A stretch of DNA of 64,000 nt, from the NCBI GenBank assembly GCA_043774625.1, contig JAYVTG010000143.1, positions 1 to 64,000 of the forward strand. Direction: 5' to 3'. The notes under the pieces are model-generated. The model was not told where the DNA came from and made no database searches. It worked only from the letters and a program-made list of their open reading frames with translations. Made by a program: the position numbers and the translations under genes. Position 1 is the first letter of the stretch, and each line of letters opens with the position of its first letter. Positions 32,839 to 42,064 of the stretch are shown here, piece by piece. Source of the stretch: JAAFIP01 sp043774625 (lineage in GTDB: Bacteria > Pseudomonadota > Gammaproteobacteria > Burkholderiales > Burkholderiaceae_C).

Positions 32839-33276
32839 TTAGTGCTCGAACGGTTCGCGTACGTTCCCAGAAATATAGACTGCTTGAACTTCCAATGCGC
32901 CAAAGTCGACGATTCTTTCTTGTGCGTCGTAGGCCACCAGAACCACATCAATGTTGCCAGCAGATTTATCGTATGCGTCGGTTATGCGGACTTCTGTAAG
33001 CGAGCTCCACGAAACACCCTCTTCAAAGAAGAAGCTGGCAGCGTCTGCCGTAATGATCCAATCTTCTCTGAAACGAACTGGGCATGTGATTGCAGGTGCA
33101 CCATTATGAAAAATGCTGCAAACGCCTAGAGGATTCTTTGCTTTCTCTTTGGTGCAATTTGGCACTTTGTTGTTGTAAGGGCACAGTTGATTTTTGCGTC
33201 CGAGTTCGGCCCTTTTTGTATGGTTGTCCGTAGGGAAACCAAAAACTTCGGCTAAAGGGTGCAATGGCGGATTCAT
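32839..33276 (-). CDS. NotI-like restriction endonuclease, N-terminal half (gene broken by a stop)
   Basis: A 145-residue frame. HPLAEVFGFP is followed by a four-cysteine cluster (CPY, NCTK, GVCS, ITCP at about 32, 40, 52 and 64), like the iron-binding domain of NotI. GNIDVVLV and GALEVQAVYISG supply the Asp, Glu and Gln of a PD-(D/E)xK active site of the NotI variety. The frame ends EPFEH-TAA and continues in the same frame with MEAP, so one nonsense change, probably from a Tyr codon, splits the gene. It lies 5 nt after engB and before the DNA methylase gene. Confidence 0.78.
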   Translation of the reverse strand: MNPPLHPLAEVFGFPTDNHTKRAELGRKNQLCPYNNKVPNCTKEKAKNPLGVCSIFHNGAPAITCPVRFREDWIITADAASFFFEEGVSWSSLTEVRITDAYDKSAGNIDVVLVAYDAQERIVDFGALEVQAVYISGNVREPFEH

Positions 33277-33281
33277 GTTTT

Positions 33282-34124
33282 TTAGGACGCAATAATGGTA
33301 GATGTATCGTCAGGATTTTGTTTGTCACTAGGCATCAAGTCTATATTAGGCAGTAGAGCATCCACTGCCGGCTTTTTCACATACCCCTGCGTCCAATTCC
33401 AAATCTGCATCGCCGTGTCCTCCACGCCCACGCGTTTCAGTGCCGAAAACAGCTTCACGTCGCCGCCACCCGCGTTCAGTTTGGCGATTTGCAGGGCCTT
33501 GGCGGCTTCGGTTTTATTCAGCTTGTCGGCCTTGGTCAGCAAGATGAGAAACTTCAAGCCGTCTTGCACTCGTGGGCGGATGACATTGAGCAAAATTTCG
33601 TCCAATTCCGTCAACCCCAGGCGCGGGTCGCACAGCAGCACCACAGCGGTCAGATTCGGGCGGCTGGTTAAATAGTTAGCCATCACTTCCTGCCAGCGCA
33701 GCTTGGCAGCTTTGGGCACGGCTGCGTACCCGTAACCGGGCAAATCGGCCAGCATGGTGTCTGTCGCCCCCTGGCGGCCCACGGCAAACAGGTTGATGTG
33801 TTGGGTACGGCCCGGTGTTTTAGACGCGTAAGCCAGCTGTTTTTGCTGGGTAATGGTGTTGATGCAGGTCGATTTGCCAGCGTTGGACCGGCCTACAAAG
33901 GCGATTTCGGGCACATCTAGCGCAGGTAAATGCACCATCTGGGCGGCAGTGGTAAAAAACCGTGCCGTGTGCAGCCAGGTAATGGCGTTTTTTTGTTCGT
34001 CAGTCAGCACGGCTTCGGGCTTGGGCACGCTGGTGGGTTTGCCCTGCTGGGCCAGCGAAATGCTGGAACGGGCCTTGCTGCGCGGGCCGGGATTGGTGGA
34101 TTTTTTATGGCTAGGGTGGGGCAT
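33282..34124 (-). CDS. engB: Ribosome biogenesis GTP-binding protein EngB/YihA
   Basis: A ~280-residue GTPase needed for large-subunit assembly. G1 is GRSNAGKST, G3 DLPGYGYA, G4 TKAD and G5 SALKR. The ~70-residue N-terminal extension is basic and Ser/Pro-rich and the ~30-residue acidic tail is unusual. I start at the ATG at 34124; the frame extends to a TTG at 34151. It ends 5 nt before the NotI-like gene. Confidence 0.92.
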   Translation of the reverse strand: MPHPSHKKSTNPGPRSKARSSISLAQQGKPTSVPKPEAVLTDEQKNAITWLHTARFFTTAAQMVHLPALDVPEIAFVGRSNAGKSTCINTITQQKQLAYASKTPGRTQHINLFAVGRQGATDTMLADLPGYGYAAVPKAAKLRWQEVMANYLTSRPNLTAVVLLCDPRLGLTELDEILLNVIRPRVQDGLKFLILLTKADKLNKTEAAKALQIAKLNAGGGDVKLFSALKRVGVEDTAMQIWNWTQGYVKKPAVDALLPNIDLMPSDKQNPDDTSTIIAS

Positions 34125-34271
34125 GGTGGGGCACGGGTGGGCGGCTGCCAACAGGACAAAAGTGTCCTAGTGCGCCAAGGGTCGCAGCTTGCATTGTAAA
34201 ATAGGTGAGTTTCGCCATCAAAGTGTGTTTCATTGAGCGCTTAAGTCTGTTCCCAGCCTGAAAATATTGTT

Positions 34272-34943
34272 ATGAAATTTATTGCCAGTTTACTTCTAGC
34301 CGCTTTGGTGGCAACCCCTGTTTTTGCCAATACAGAAGCCCCCGCCAAGGCCGCTTCTGCCGATGCGGTGCCCGCTGCCAAAGAGGCTCCAACCCAGGCT
34401 GCCAAGCCCGATTTGGCCAAGGGCGCTGAAAAGTTCGCCGCAGTGTGCTCAGCCTGCCACGGCGCAGACGGCAATTCTGGCACCCCTGCCAACCCCAAGC
34501 TGGCCGGTCAGCACCCTGAATACTTGGTTAAACAGTTACAAGAGTTCAAGTCCGGCAAACGCAAAAACGCCATCATGGGCGGTTTTGCTTCGGTTTTGAG
34601 CGATGAAGACATGCGCAACATTGCCTACTGGGCCGCTGGCCAAAAAGCCAAACAAGGTTTTGCCAAAGACAAAGCCTTGGTGGCATTGGGCGAGAAAATT
34701 TACAAAGGCGGCATTGCCGACCGCCAAATTGCCGCCTGCGCAGGCTGCCACAGCCCTACGGGCGCAGGCATTCCCGCTCAGTACCCCCGTTTGGCAGGCC
34801 AGCATGCGGACTATGTGATGGGTTCTTTGAACGCTTACCGTGATGGCAGCCGTGCCAATGCGGTGCAGATGGCAGGCGTAGCCGCCAAGATGAACGACCG
34901 CGAAATCAAGGCCGTGGCAGACTACGTGGCTGGGTTGCGTTAA
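34272..34943 (+). CDS. Dihaem cytochrome c4
   Basis: A 223-residue periplasmic electron carrier: signal peptide (about 1-19, ends VFA), an Ala/Pro-rich linker, then two cytochrome c domains with CSACH (about 59-63) and CAGCH (about 156-160) haem sites. Axial Met candidates lie in NAIMGGFA and NAVQMAGVA. Cytochromes c4 donate electrons to terminal oxidases. The next genes encode System II cytochrome c maturation (ResB/CcsB), which attaches this haem. Confidence 0.92.
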   Translation: MKFIASLLLAALVATPVFANTEAPAKAASADAVPAAKEAPTQAAKPDLAKGAEKFAAVCSACHGADGNSGTPANPKLAGQHPEYLVKQLQEFKSGKRKNAIMGGFASVLSDEDMRNIAYWAAGQKAKQGFAKDKALVALGEKIYKGGIADRQIAACAGCHSPTGAGIPAQYPRLAGQHADYVMGSLNAYRDGSRANAVQMAGVAAKMNDREIKAVADYVAGLR

Positions 34944-35051
34944 TCAAAGTGTGCTTTTGCCACAGTTGCTGAGGTCGAATTTCAGTTACAGCTTGAACTA
35001 AACGCTGCCAGATAGCCCTAACATTACAACCCTCAAGCTTCAAATTACACT

Positions 35052-35088
35052 AAAGGCGGGTCTTCTACACGAGGCCTGCCTTTTTTTC
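35052..35088 (+). terminator. Terminator after cytochrome c4
   Basis: AAAGGCGGGTC pairs with GAGGCCTGCCTTT (11 pairs, two wobbles) and a run of seven T follows. It separates cytochrome c4 from resB. Confidence 0.8.
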
Positions 35089-35111
35089 ATGCACTTTGCG
35101 ACAATAGCCTT

Positions 35112-37301
35112 ATGTCAGTTTCTACCCACGGTTGGCGCGTAAAAACCCCTTCGCATGCAGTGCGTGCAGCGGTGGAACTGCTGTCGTCCATGCGCTTTTC
35201 CATCTCGCTGTTGACGGTGATTTGCATTGCGTCGGTTATCGGCACCGTGCTTAAGCAGGCGGAGCCGCTTTCCAATTATGTGAACCAGTTTGGCCCGTTT
35301 TGGGCAGACGTGTTTGGCTCTCTCAGCTTGTTCACGGTGTACAGCGCCTGGTGGTTTTTGTTGATCCTGGCGTTTCTGGTCATTTCCACCAGCCTGTGCA
35401 TTACGCGCAATACGCCCAAAATTTTGGCCGATTTGAAGGTTTACAAAGAAGGCATTCGTGAACAGAGCTTGCAAGCCTTTGGGCACCGTGCCAATGCAGC
35501 GTTGGCCGAATCTACCGAAGCAGCCGCGCAACGTATGGGTAACACCCTGGTTGCCTCAGGCTGGAAGGTAAAAGTACAAACGCGCGATGGCGTAGAAGGC
35601 ACGGGGGGCACAAGGGGTACAGGTGCGGGCGTGATGATCGCTGCCAAAGCCGGTGCCGCCAACAAGCTGGGCTATATCGCCGCGCACAGCGCCATCGTGC
35701 TGGTGTGTATTGGCGGTTTGCTGGACGGCGACCTGGCCATTCGCATGCAGCAATGGTTTGATGGTAAAACCATTTTTTCAGGTGGTGGCATGATTGCGGA
35801 TGTACCTGCGCAGCACCGCCTGTCTGCGTCCAACCCCGCATTCAGAGGCAACCTGCTGGTGGGTGAGGGCACGTCGTCGTCCACCGCCATTCTCAACCGC
35901 CCCGGTGGCGTGTTGATTCAAGATTTGCCGTTTTCGATTGAACTGAAAAAATTCATCGTCGAACATTATTCCACCGGCATGCCCAAACTCTTTGCTAGCG
36001 ACATCATCATTACCGACAAGGAAACGGGCGAGAAAATTCCTGCCCGCGTAGAGGTAAACCACCCCGCCTCGCACCGTGGCATCGAGATTTACCAAAGCAG
36101 CTTTGACGATGGTGGCTCCAGCGTCAAGCTGACTGCGGTGCCGCTGTCTGCGGGTGCTAAAGCTTTTGAGTTGGACGGCACGATTGGCGGGCAGTCCAGC
36201 CTGAGCAATAGCGCCGACAAGATGACACTGGAATACACGGCCTTACGCGTGATCAATGTCGAAAATTTTGGCAAAGAAGGCGCAGCGTCCACATCGGGTG
36301 TGGATGTGCGCAAGGTCGATTTGCAGCAGGCCTTCAAAGAATCTTTGGACAAGTCCCTGGGCGCTGGTGCCAAGATCAAAACTAGCAAAGAGCTGCGCAA
36401 CATTGGCCCCAGCATCACCTACAAATTACGCGATGCCGCGGGCCAGGCACGTGAATACCACAACTACATGCTGCCCGTGGTGCTGGACGCAGAGGATAAA
36501 ACCAATGGCAGCGCTGGGGGCCAACCCATGTTCTTGCTGGGCATGCGCAACAACCCAAACGAGTCTTTTAGCTACTTGCGCGTGCCTGCAGACGACAAAG
36601 GCAATATTGATGGCTTTGCACGCATGCGCCTGGCACTGCTAGACCCGGTGGCGCGTACTGAAGCCGTGAAGCGTTACGTAGCCAAATCAGTTGAGCCCGG
36701 CAAGACCGAGATGGCGCAACAGTTAACCGTGTCCGCACAACGCGCCTTGGTTTTATTTGCTGGGGCTGAAAAGATCGGTGGTAAAGAGGTGGCTGGTCTG
36801 CAAGCCGTTTCTGACTTTATGGAAACCAGCGTACCTGCCGCCGAACGCAGCCGTGCAGGCGAAGTGCTGGTGCGCATTTTGAATGGCAGCTTATACGAAT
36901 TGCTGCAGCTTAGCCGCGAACGTGCTGGCCAGGCACCGTTGCCTGCTGACGATGCCACCCAGGCATTTATGTCGCAAGCCGTGTTAGCGCTGTCTGACTC
37001 TTTTTTCTATCCCGCGCCCATGGCCTTCATGCTGAAAGACTTTACGCAAGTGCAAGCCAGTGTGTTTCAGGTAGCGCGGGCACCGGGCAAGTGGATTGTG
37101 TATATCGGCTGCCTGTTCCTCATCATCGGCGTTTTTTCCATGCTGTATGTGCGCGAGCGTCGGCTGTGGATATGGATCACGGCGAACCCTAGCGATAGCA
37201 ACAGCAGCGCTACCATGGCCTTGTCTACCAACCGCAAAACCATGGACGGCGACAAAGAATTTGAATTGTTGAAATCCAAACTATTAGGAGCGCAAGTATG
37301 A
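35112..37301 (+). CDS. resB: Cytochrome c biogenesis protein ResB (Ccs1)
   Basis: A 729-residue membrane protein of cytochrome c maturation System II. Helices lie near 35-55, 75-95 (SAWWFLLILAFLVISTSLCI), about 180 and about 660-680 (IVYIGCLFLIIGVFSMLYV), with a large periplasmic domain between the last two. It works with CcsB to move haem outward and keep the apocytochrome thiols reduced. Its stop overlaps the ccsB start (ATGA). A short Gly/Thr linker (GTGGTRGTGAG near 160) looks family-variable. Confidence 0.92.
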   Translation: MSVSTHGWRVKTPSHAVRAAVELLSSMRFSISLLTVICIASVIGTVLKQAEPLSNYVNQFGPFWADVFGSLSLFTVYSAWWFLLILAFLVISTSLCITRNTPKILADLKVYKEGIREQSLQAFGHRANAALAESTEAAAQRMGNTLVASGWKVKVQTRDGVEGTGGTRGTGAGVMIAAKAGAANKLGYIAAHSAIVLVCIGGLLDGDLAIRMQQWFDGKTIFSGGGMIADVPAQHRLSASNPAFRGNLLVGEGTSSSTAILNRPGGVLIQDLPFSIELKKFIVEHYSTGMPKLFASDIIITDKETGEKIPARVEVNHPASHRGIEIYQSSFDDGGSSVKLTAVPLSAGAKAFELDGTIGGQSSLSNSADKMTLEYTALRVINVENFGKEGAASTSGVDVRKVDLQQAFKESLDKSLGAGAKIKTSKELRNIGPSITYKLRDAAGQAREYHNYMLPVVLDAEDKTNGSAGGQPMFLLGMRNNPNESFSYLRVPADDKGNIDGFARMRLALLDPVARTEAVKRYVAKSVEPGKTEMAQQLTVSAQRALVLFAGAEKIGGKEVAGLQAVSDFMETSVPAAERSRAGEVLVRILNGSLYELLQLSRERAGQAPLPADDATQAFMSQAVLALSDSFFYPAPMAFMLKDFTQVQASVFQVARAPGKWIVYIGCLFLIIGVFSMLYVRERRLWIWITANPSDSNSSATMALSTNRKTMDGDKEFELLKSKLLGAQV

Positions 37302-38671
37302 ACACCGCAACCAATACGTTGAACACTAAAACCAGTGCACAGGCAACTGCACTAGCAGGTGCCAAAACCATCACCTTGAAGCAAGGCTTTTTTAGTCACC
37401 GCAGCGCGGCTGACTGGGCCTTCGCCCTCATCACCGTATTGTCCGCAGGTTTTGCGTTTACTCGCTACAGCGCGTTCATGGATGGATACGAAAAAGCCAT
37501 CTTGGTTGGTGTTGTTCCCGCCATGATCTGGCTGGGCTGGTTTTGGCGGCCTTTGCGTAACCTGATGCTGGTAGTCGGCGTTATGTCCTTGCTGGGCATT
37601 ACGTCATACCAAGGCGATTTGGGGCGTGCCGAAAAAGTGTTTTGGCTTAAATATTTCTTGTCTAGCCAGTCTGCCATTTTGTGGATGAGCGTGCTGTTTT
37701 TCATCAGTACTATTTTTTACTGGTTCGGTGTGGTGTCTAAAAAGCAGGGTGACGCCATGGAATCCATCGGTTCCAAAATTGCCTGGGCGGCGGTGACGAT
37801 GGCGCTTATTGGCACCATGGTGCGCTGGTATGAAAGTTATTTGATTGGGGCCGACGTGGGCCACATTCCCGTCAGTAATTTGTACGAAGTGTTCGTACTG
37901 TTTTGTTGGATGACCGCCACTTTCTACTTGTATTTTGAAGAGCAGTACAACACCCGTAGCCTGGGTGCCTTTGTCATGCTGGTGGTGAGCGCGGCAGTGG
38001 GCTTTTTGCTCTGGTATGCATTGGTTCGTGGTGCCAGCGAAATCCAGCCCCTGGTGCCTGCACTTAAAAGCTGGTGGATGAAACTGCATGTGCCTGCTAA
38101 CTTTATTGGTTATGGCACCTTCGCTCTGGCGGCGATGGTGGCCTTTGCTTACCTCATCAAGCAGCAGGCAACCGAGACGCGCTGGTTCAAGCTCACGCCT
38201 TTGTGGTTGCTCGGTATTGTGCTATGCTTTATGCCGCTGGTGTTTCGCAAAACCACTACCGAGGCCGGTGGCAGTTATTGGGCGGTGTACCTGGCCATTT
38301 CAGCCTTCATCATGGGCGGCATTTTGTGGGGTCGCCAGCGCATCGCTTCTCGTTTGCCCAGCTTTGAAATTCTGGACGACGTGATGTACAAGTCCATCGC
38401 CGTGGGCTTTGCCTTCTTTACCATTGCCACTGTGCTGGGCGCGTTGTGGGCAGCAGAAGCCTGGGGTGGTTACTGGAGCTGGGACCCGAAAGAAACCTGG
38501 GCGCTGATTGTCTGGCTGAACTACGCGGCCTGGTTGCATATGCGCCTGATGAAAGGCCTGCGCGGCACCGTGGCGGCCTGGTGGGCGCTGGCGGGGCTGG
38601 GTGTGACGAGCTTTGCCTTTTTGGGCGTGAACATGTTCTTGAGCGGCTTGCACAGTTACGGAACCTTATAA
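37298..38671 (+). CDS. ccsB: Cytochrome c biogenesis protein CcsB (ResC)
   Basis: A 457-residue polytopic membrane protein. The tryptophan-rich WWD haem-binding motif reads WGGYWSWDPKETWAL (about 388-402), the signature of CcsA/CcsB. Conserved His residues flank it, for example in DVGHIPVSN and SGLHSYG. It binds haem for ligation to apocytochromes. Translationally coupled to resB. Confidence 0.94.
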   Translation: MNTATNTLNTKTSAQATALAGAKTITLKQGFFSHRSAADWAFALITVLSAGFAFTRYSAFMDGYEKAILVGVVPAMIWLGWFWRPLRNLMLVVGVMSLLGITSYQGDLGRAEKVFWLKYFLSSQSAILWMSVLFFISTIFYWFGVVSKKQGDAMESIGSKIAWAAVTMALIGTMVRWYESYLIGADVGHIPVSNLYEVFVLFCWMTATFYLYFEEQYNTRSLGAFVMLVVSAAVGFLLWYALVRGASEIQPLVPALKSWWMKLHVPANFIGYGTFALAAMVAFAYLIKQQATETRWFKLTPLWLLGIVLCFMPLVFRKTTTEAGGSYWAVYLAISAFIMGGILWGRQRIASRLPSFEILDDVMYKSIAVGFAFFTIATVLGALWAAEAWGGYWSWDPKETWALIVWLNYAAWLHMRLMKGLRGTVAAWWALAGLGVTSFAFLGVNMFLSGLHSYGTL

Positions 38672-38772
38672 ATCTAAAACCGTCAGAGTTTCGTATAGTT
38701 GGCATAGGCATCAGTACCTTGCGCCAGTAAGAATTTCGTCCCAAGCGCGACTGCCGTACACAGGAGTTATTT

Positions 38773-39774
38773 ATGTTGATCAAAACGAATGCAGACGGTT
38801 TCAATCACGCGGTATCCAGCGAAATTACCTCGCGTAACGCCTACGAAGGCCGCCGTGACATGCTCAAGCTCATGGCCGGTGGCGCAGCGGGCAGCGTGTT
38901 GGCAGGCTGGGCCGCACGCGATGCGCGCGCAGCGGCGGCAGCGGGGGGCGGCAAGTTGCCAGCCTTGGCAGGTGCCAAGTCTGCCGTAGCAGGCGCGGTG
39001 ACGATGGAAAAAATCACCGACTACAAAGACGCCAGCACCTACAACAATTTTTACGAATTTGGTACCGACAAGGCCGACCCGGCCAAGAATGCCCACACGC
39101 TGATGACTAAGCCCTGGACTGTGGAAGTGGAAGGTTTGGTGAAAAACCCCGCCAAATACACTCTGGAAGACCTGCTCAAACTCAGCGCACAAGAAGAACG
39201 TATTTACCGTCTGCGCTGCGTCGAAGGCTGGTCCATGGTGATTCCGTGGGTGGGTTATTCGCTTGCTGAGCTGATTAAAAAAGTGGAGCCACTGGGCAAT
39301 GCCAAGTATGTGGAATTTCATACCCTGGCCGACCCAAAGACCATGCCGTTTGTAGGCTCTCGTGTGCTGGACTGGCCGTATGTAGAAGGTCTGCGCATGG
39401 ACGAGGCCATGAACCCGCTGACCCTGCTGAGTTTTGGCATGTATGGCGAGGTGTTGCCCAACCAAAGTGGTGCACCCGTGCGCTTGGTAGTCCCCTGGAA
39501 ATACGGTTTCAAATCAGGCAAGTCGATTGTCAAAATCCGCTTTACAGAAAAAGAGCCGCGTACCGCCTGGAACAAGGCAGCTGCACAAGAATATGGTTTT
39601 TACAGCAACGTGAACCCCGGCGTAGACCACCCACGCTGGAGCCAGGCGAGCGAGCGGCGCATTGGCGAAGAAGGCGGTGTGTTCGCCAAAAAACGCAAAA
39701 CACTCATGTTCAATGGCTACGAGCCGCAAGTCGCGTCCATGTACGCGGGCATGGACTTGAAGAGGCTTTTTTAA
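38773..39774 (+). CDS. msrP: Protein-methionine-sulfoxide reductase catalytic subunit MsrP
   Basis: A 333-residue molybdopterin enzyme of the sulfite oxidase fold. A Tat signal (RRDMLKLMAGG near 27-37) precedes the domain. The molybdenum ligand Cys is in YRLRCVEGWSMVIPWVG (about 155). MsrP repairs oxidised methionines in periplasmic proteins using electrons from MsrQ, encoded next. The start follows aggagttattt. Confidence 0.94.
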   Translation: MLIKTNADGFNHAVSSEITSRNAYEGRRDMLKLMAGGAAGSVLAGWAARDARAAAAAGGGKLPALAGAKSAVAGAVTMEKITDYKDASTYNNFYEFGTDKADPAKNAHTLMTKPWTVEVEGLVKNPAKYTLEDLLKLSAQEERIYRLRCVEGWSMVIPWVGYSLAELIKKVEPLGNAKYVEFHTLADPKTMPFVGSRVLDWPYVEGLRMDEAMNPLTLLSFGMYGEVLPNQSGAPVRLVVPWKYGFKSGKSIVKIRFTEKEPRTAWNKAAAQEYGFYSNVNPGVDHPRWSQASERRIGEEGGVFAKKRKTLMFNGYEPQVASMYAGMDLKRLF

Positions 39775-39785
39775 GCGCCTTAAAA

Positions 39786-40442
39786 ATGAGAGTAGATAAG
39801 AAAATTTTGCTGCACCCAGCGGCAAAGCTAGTGCTTTTCACCATTTGCTTCATTCCATTTGCATGGCTGCTTTACGGCGCTTTGCTCAACCCCGCGCAGC
39901 TAGGAGCCAATCCGGCTGAATATTTGATCCGTTCCACTGGCGACTGGACACTGCGCTTTTTGTGCATCGTGCTGGCAGTCACGCCCCTGCGTACCATCAC
40001 CAACACCCCGCAGTTGGCGCGCTTTCGCCGCATGCTGGGACTGTTTGTGTACTTTTATGTGGTGCTGCACATGCTGTCGTATTCGTGGTTTGACATGAGT
40101 TTTGATGCGGCGGACATATTGGCCGATATTGCCAAGCGGCCCTTTATTTTGGTTGGCTTTTCGGGCCTGGTGTTACTTACGCCCTTAGCCGGCACCTCGT
40201 TCAACCGCGCCATCAAATCCCTGGGTGCCAAGCGCTGGCAGACCCTGCACAAGCTGGTGTACGTAATTGCGAGCCTGGGAATTTTGCATTTCTTCTGGAT
40301 GCGGGCTGGCAAAAACAATTTCACCGAAGTGTTGGTCTATGCCGCCATTGTGGGTGTTTTGCTCGGCTGGCGAGGGGTCAATTGGCTCAAAAAGCGGTCG
40401 CATAGTCCAGCCAAACCGTCAAATAAAGGCCAAACAGCCTAA
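39786..40442 (+). CDS. msrQ: MsrQ haem-binding membrane subunit
   Basis: A 218-residue protein with about six helices, ferric-reductase-like domain. The haem-ligand His residues are in VVLHMLSYSWF and LHKLVYVIASLGILHFFW. It passes quinone-derived electrons to MsrP, 11 nt upstream. Starts MRVDKKILLHPAAK. Confidence 0.93.
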   Translation: MRVDKKILLHPAAKLVLFTICFIPFAWLLYGALLNPAQLGANPAEYLIRSTGDWTLRFLCIVLAVTPLRTITNTPQLARFRRMLGLFVYFYVVLHMLSYSWFDMSFDAADILADIAKRPFILVGFSGLVLLTPLAGTSFNRAIKSLGAKRWQTLHKLVYVIASLGILHFFWMRAGKNNFTEVLVYAAIVGVLLGWRGVNWLKKRSHSPAKPSNKGQTA

Positions 40443-40522
40443 AAAAGCTATAATAGAAAGCTTTTCACCACCTTGCCACACTCCATTCGACGCGGAGGTG
40501 GCCTAACCCACAAGGAGTATTT

Positions 40523-40888
40523 ATGCGTCATTACGAGATCGTCTTGCTGGTCCACCCGGACCAAAGCGAGCAGGTTCCAGCCATGCTGGAGCGTTACAAG
40601 GGCATGATCACTGCCGGCGGCGGCAAGATTCATCGTCAGGAAGACTGGGGCCGTCGTCAGTTGGCATACCAGATCAACAAACTGAGCAAAGCCCACTATC
40701 TGTGTCTGAACATCGAGGCCAGCAAAGAAGTCATGGCCGAGATCGAGCATGCATTCAAGTTCAACGATGCCGTGCTGCGCCACCTTACCGTGCTGCGCAA
40801 GGCTGCCGACACGGGCCCATCAGCAATGATGAAGCAAGTAGAACGCGAAGAAGCCCGCAAGTCACAGCAGGAACAGTTTGCCAACTAA
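40523..40888 (+). CDS. rpsF: 30S ribosomal protein S6
   Basis: A 121-residue protein starting MRHYEIVLLVHPDQSEQ with EDWGRRQLAYQINK, typical S6. A TATAAT hexamer at 40449-40454 may be the -10 of the operon promoter, although no good -35 lies before it. It is the first gene of the rpsF-priB-rpsR-rplI operon. Start preceded by caaggag. Confidence 0.97.
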   Translation: MRHYEIVLLVHPDQSEQVPAMLERYKGMITAGGGKIHRQEDWGRRQLAYQINKLSKAHYLCLNIEASKEVMAEIEHAFKFNDAVLRHLTVLRKAADTGPSAMMKQVEREEARKSQQEQFAN

Positions 40889-40939
40889 GCCAAAAGCTTG
40901 GTCGTTGAGCGTGTTGTAAATTCAAAAAACATAACTGAG

Positions 40940-41236
40940 GTGAACCGAGTTGTACTGACTGCCCGTATCGCAGAGCTAAGCGCCTCGCGAACCACACCGG
41001 CAGGCATCCCGGCCAATGACTTGATTCTGGAGCATGACTCCGAACAGGCAGAAGCTGGACAAATGCGCAAAGTGCAACTCAAGCTCAAAGCAGTGGTGAT
41101 AGGCCCGGTAGCAGAAACGCTCAGGTCACATCCACTTGGCAGTCAGCACCAGTTCAGTGGTTTTTTAAGCAACACGAAAAACGGCAAGGGGCAAATGCTT
41201 CATATTCAGTCTTTCGAACCTGTAAACCATATTTAA
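40940..41236 (+). CDS. priB: Primosomal replication protein PriB (GTG start)
   Basis: A 98-residue single-stranded DNA-binding OB-fold protein. The family begins M-NRVVLTARIAE, which here requires the GTG at 40940; the upstream in-frame extension is not family sequence. It lies between rpsF and rpsR, the standard location. PriB helps restart stalled replication forks. Confidence 0.9.
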   Translation: MNRVVLTARIAELSASRTTPAGIPANDLILEHDSEQAEAGQMRKVQLKLKAVVIGPVAETLRSHPLGSQHQFSGFLSNTKNGKGQMLHIQSFEPVNHI

Positions 41237-41250
41237 TTTAGGAGTCCATC

Positions 41251-41535
41251 ATGCCCGGACCATCACGTTTCAAGAAAACCGACAAGCGCCCAAAGCGCCC
41301 CGCACAAAATTTGCTGTTCAAGCGCAAGCGCTTTTGCCGCTTCACCGTTACTGGCGTAATTGAGATCGACTACAAAGACGTAGACGTGCTGCGCGACTTC
41401 ATCGCCGAGAACGGCAAAATCATTCCCGCGCGCCTGACCGGCACCCGCGCGATTTTCCAGCGTCAGCTCAACACGGCTATCAAGCGTGCGCGTTTCCTCG
41501 CGCTGGCACCGTACAGCGACCAGCACCGCGTTTAA
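41251..41535 (+). CDS. rpsR: 30S ribosomal protein S18
   Basis: A 94-residue basic protein with FKRKRFCRFTVTGVIEIDYK then DVDVLRDFI and RAIFQRQLNTAIKRARFLAL, diagnostic of S18. Third gene of the operon. Confidence 0.97.
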   Translation: MPGPSRFKKTDKRPKRPAQNLLFKRKRFCRFTVTGVIEIDYKDVDVLRDFIAENGKIIPARLTGTRAIFQRQLNTAIKRARFLALAPYSDQHRV

Positions 41536-41552
41536 GCCCCAAGGAGCACACT

Positions 41553-42005
41553 ATGCAAATCATTCTTTTAGAAAAAGTCGTGAACCTAGGTAATCTGGGC
41601 GATATCGTGAAAGTTAAAGACGGCTTTGCACGCAACTTTCTGATCCCACAACGCCGCGCCAAGCGTGCTACAACTTCTGCCAAGGCAGAGTTTGAAGCTA
41701 AGCGTGCCGATCTGGAAAAAGCGGCTGCTGCCAAGCTGGCAGAGAACCAAGCCTTGGGCGAAAAGCTCGCTGGTGCTGTCGTTAAAGTGACGCAAAAAGC
41801 CGGTGTTGACGGCCGTTTGTTCGGTTCTGTGACCAACCACGACGTTGCCGCTGAATTGGACAAAATGGGCTTCAAGGTTGCCAAATCTCAAGTGCGCATG
41901 CCTACAGGCCCGATCAAGATCGTTGGCGACAGCAAGGTTAGCGTTTCCTTGCACACCGATGTGCTGGTGGAAGTTACGGTGACTGTGTACGGCGAAACTG
42001 CTTAA
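41553..42005 (+). CDS. rplI: 50S ribosomal protein L9
   Basis: A 150-residue protein with MQIILLEKVVNLGNLGDIVK then KVKDGFARNFLIP at the N-terminus, the long central helix and the C-terminal domain. Last gene of the operon, followed by a strong terminator. Start preceded by aaggagcac. Confidence 0.97.
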   Translation: MQIILLEKVVNLGNLGDIVKVKDGFARNFLIPQRRAKRATTSAKAEFEAKRADLEKAAAAKLAENQALGEKLAGAVVKVTQKAGVDGRLFGSVTNHDVAAELDKMGFKVAKSQVRMPTGPIKIVGDSKVSVSLHTDVLVEVTVTVYGETA

Positions 42006-42025
42006 GTCTTTTCGCTCTGTTTCTG

Positions 42026-42058
42026 AAAGCCCCGTGTCGCAAGATACGGGGCTTTTTT
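42026..42058 (+). terminator. Terminator of the rpsF-rplI operon
   Basis: AAAGCCCCGT (42026-42035) pairs with ACGGGGCTTT (42046-42055), 10-nt loop, then TTT. It may also serve the convergent Nudix gene. Confidence 0.9.
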
Positions 42059-42064
42059 CATGGT

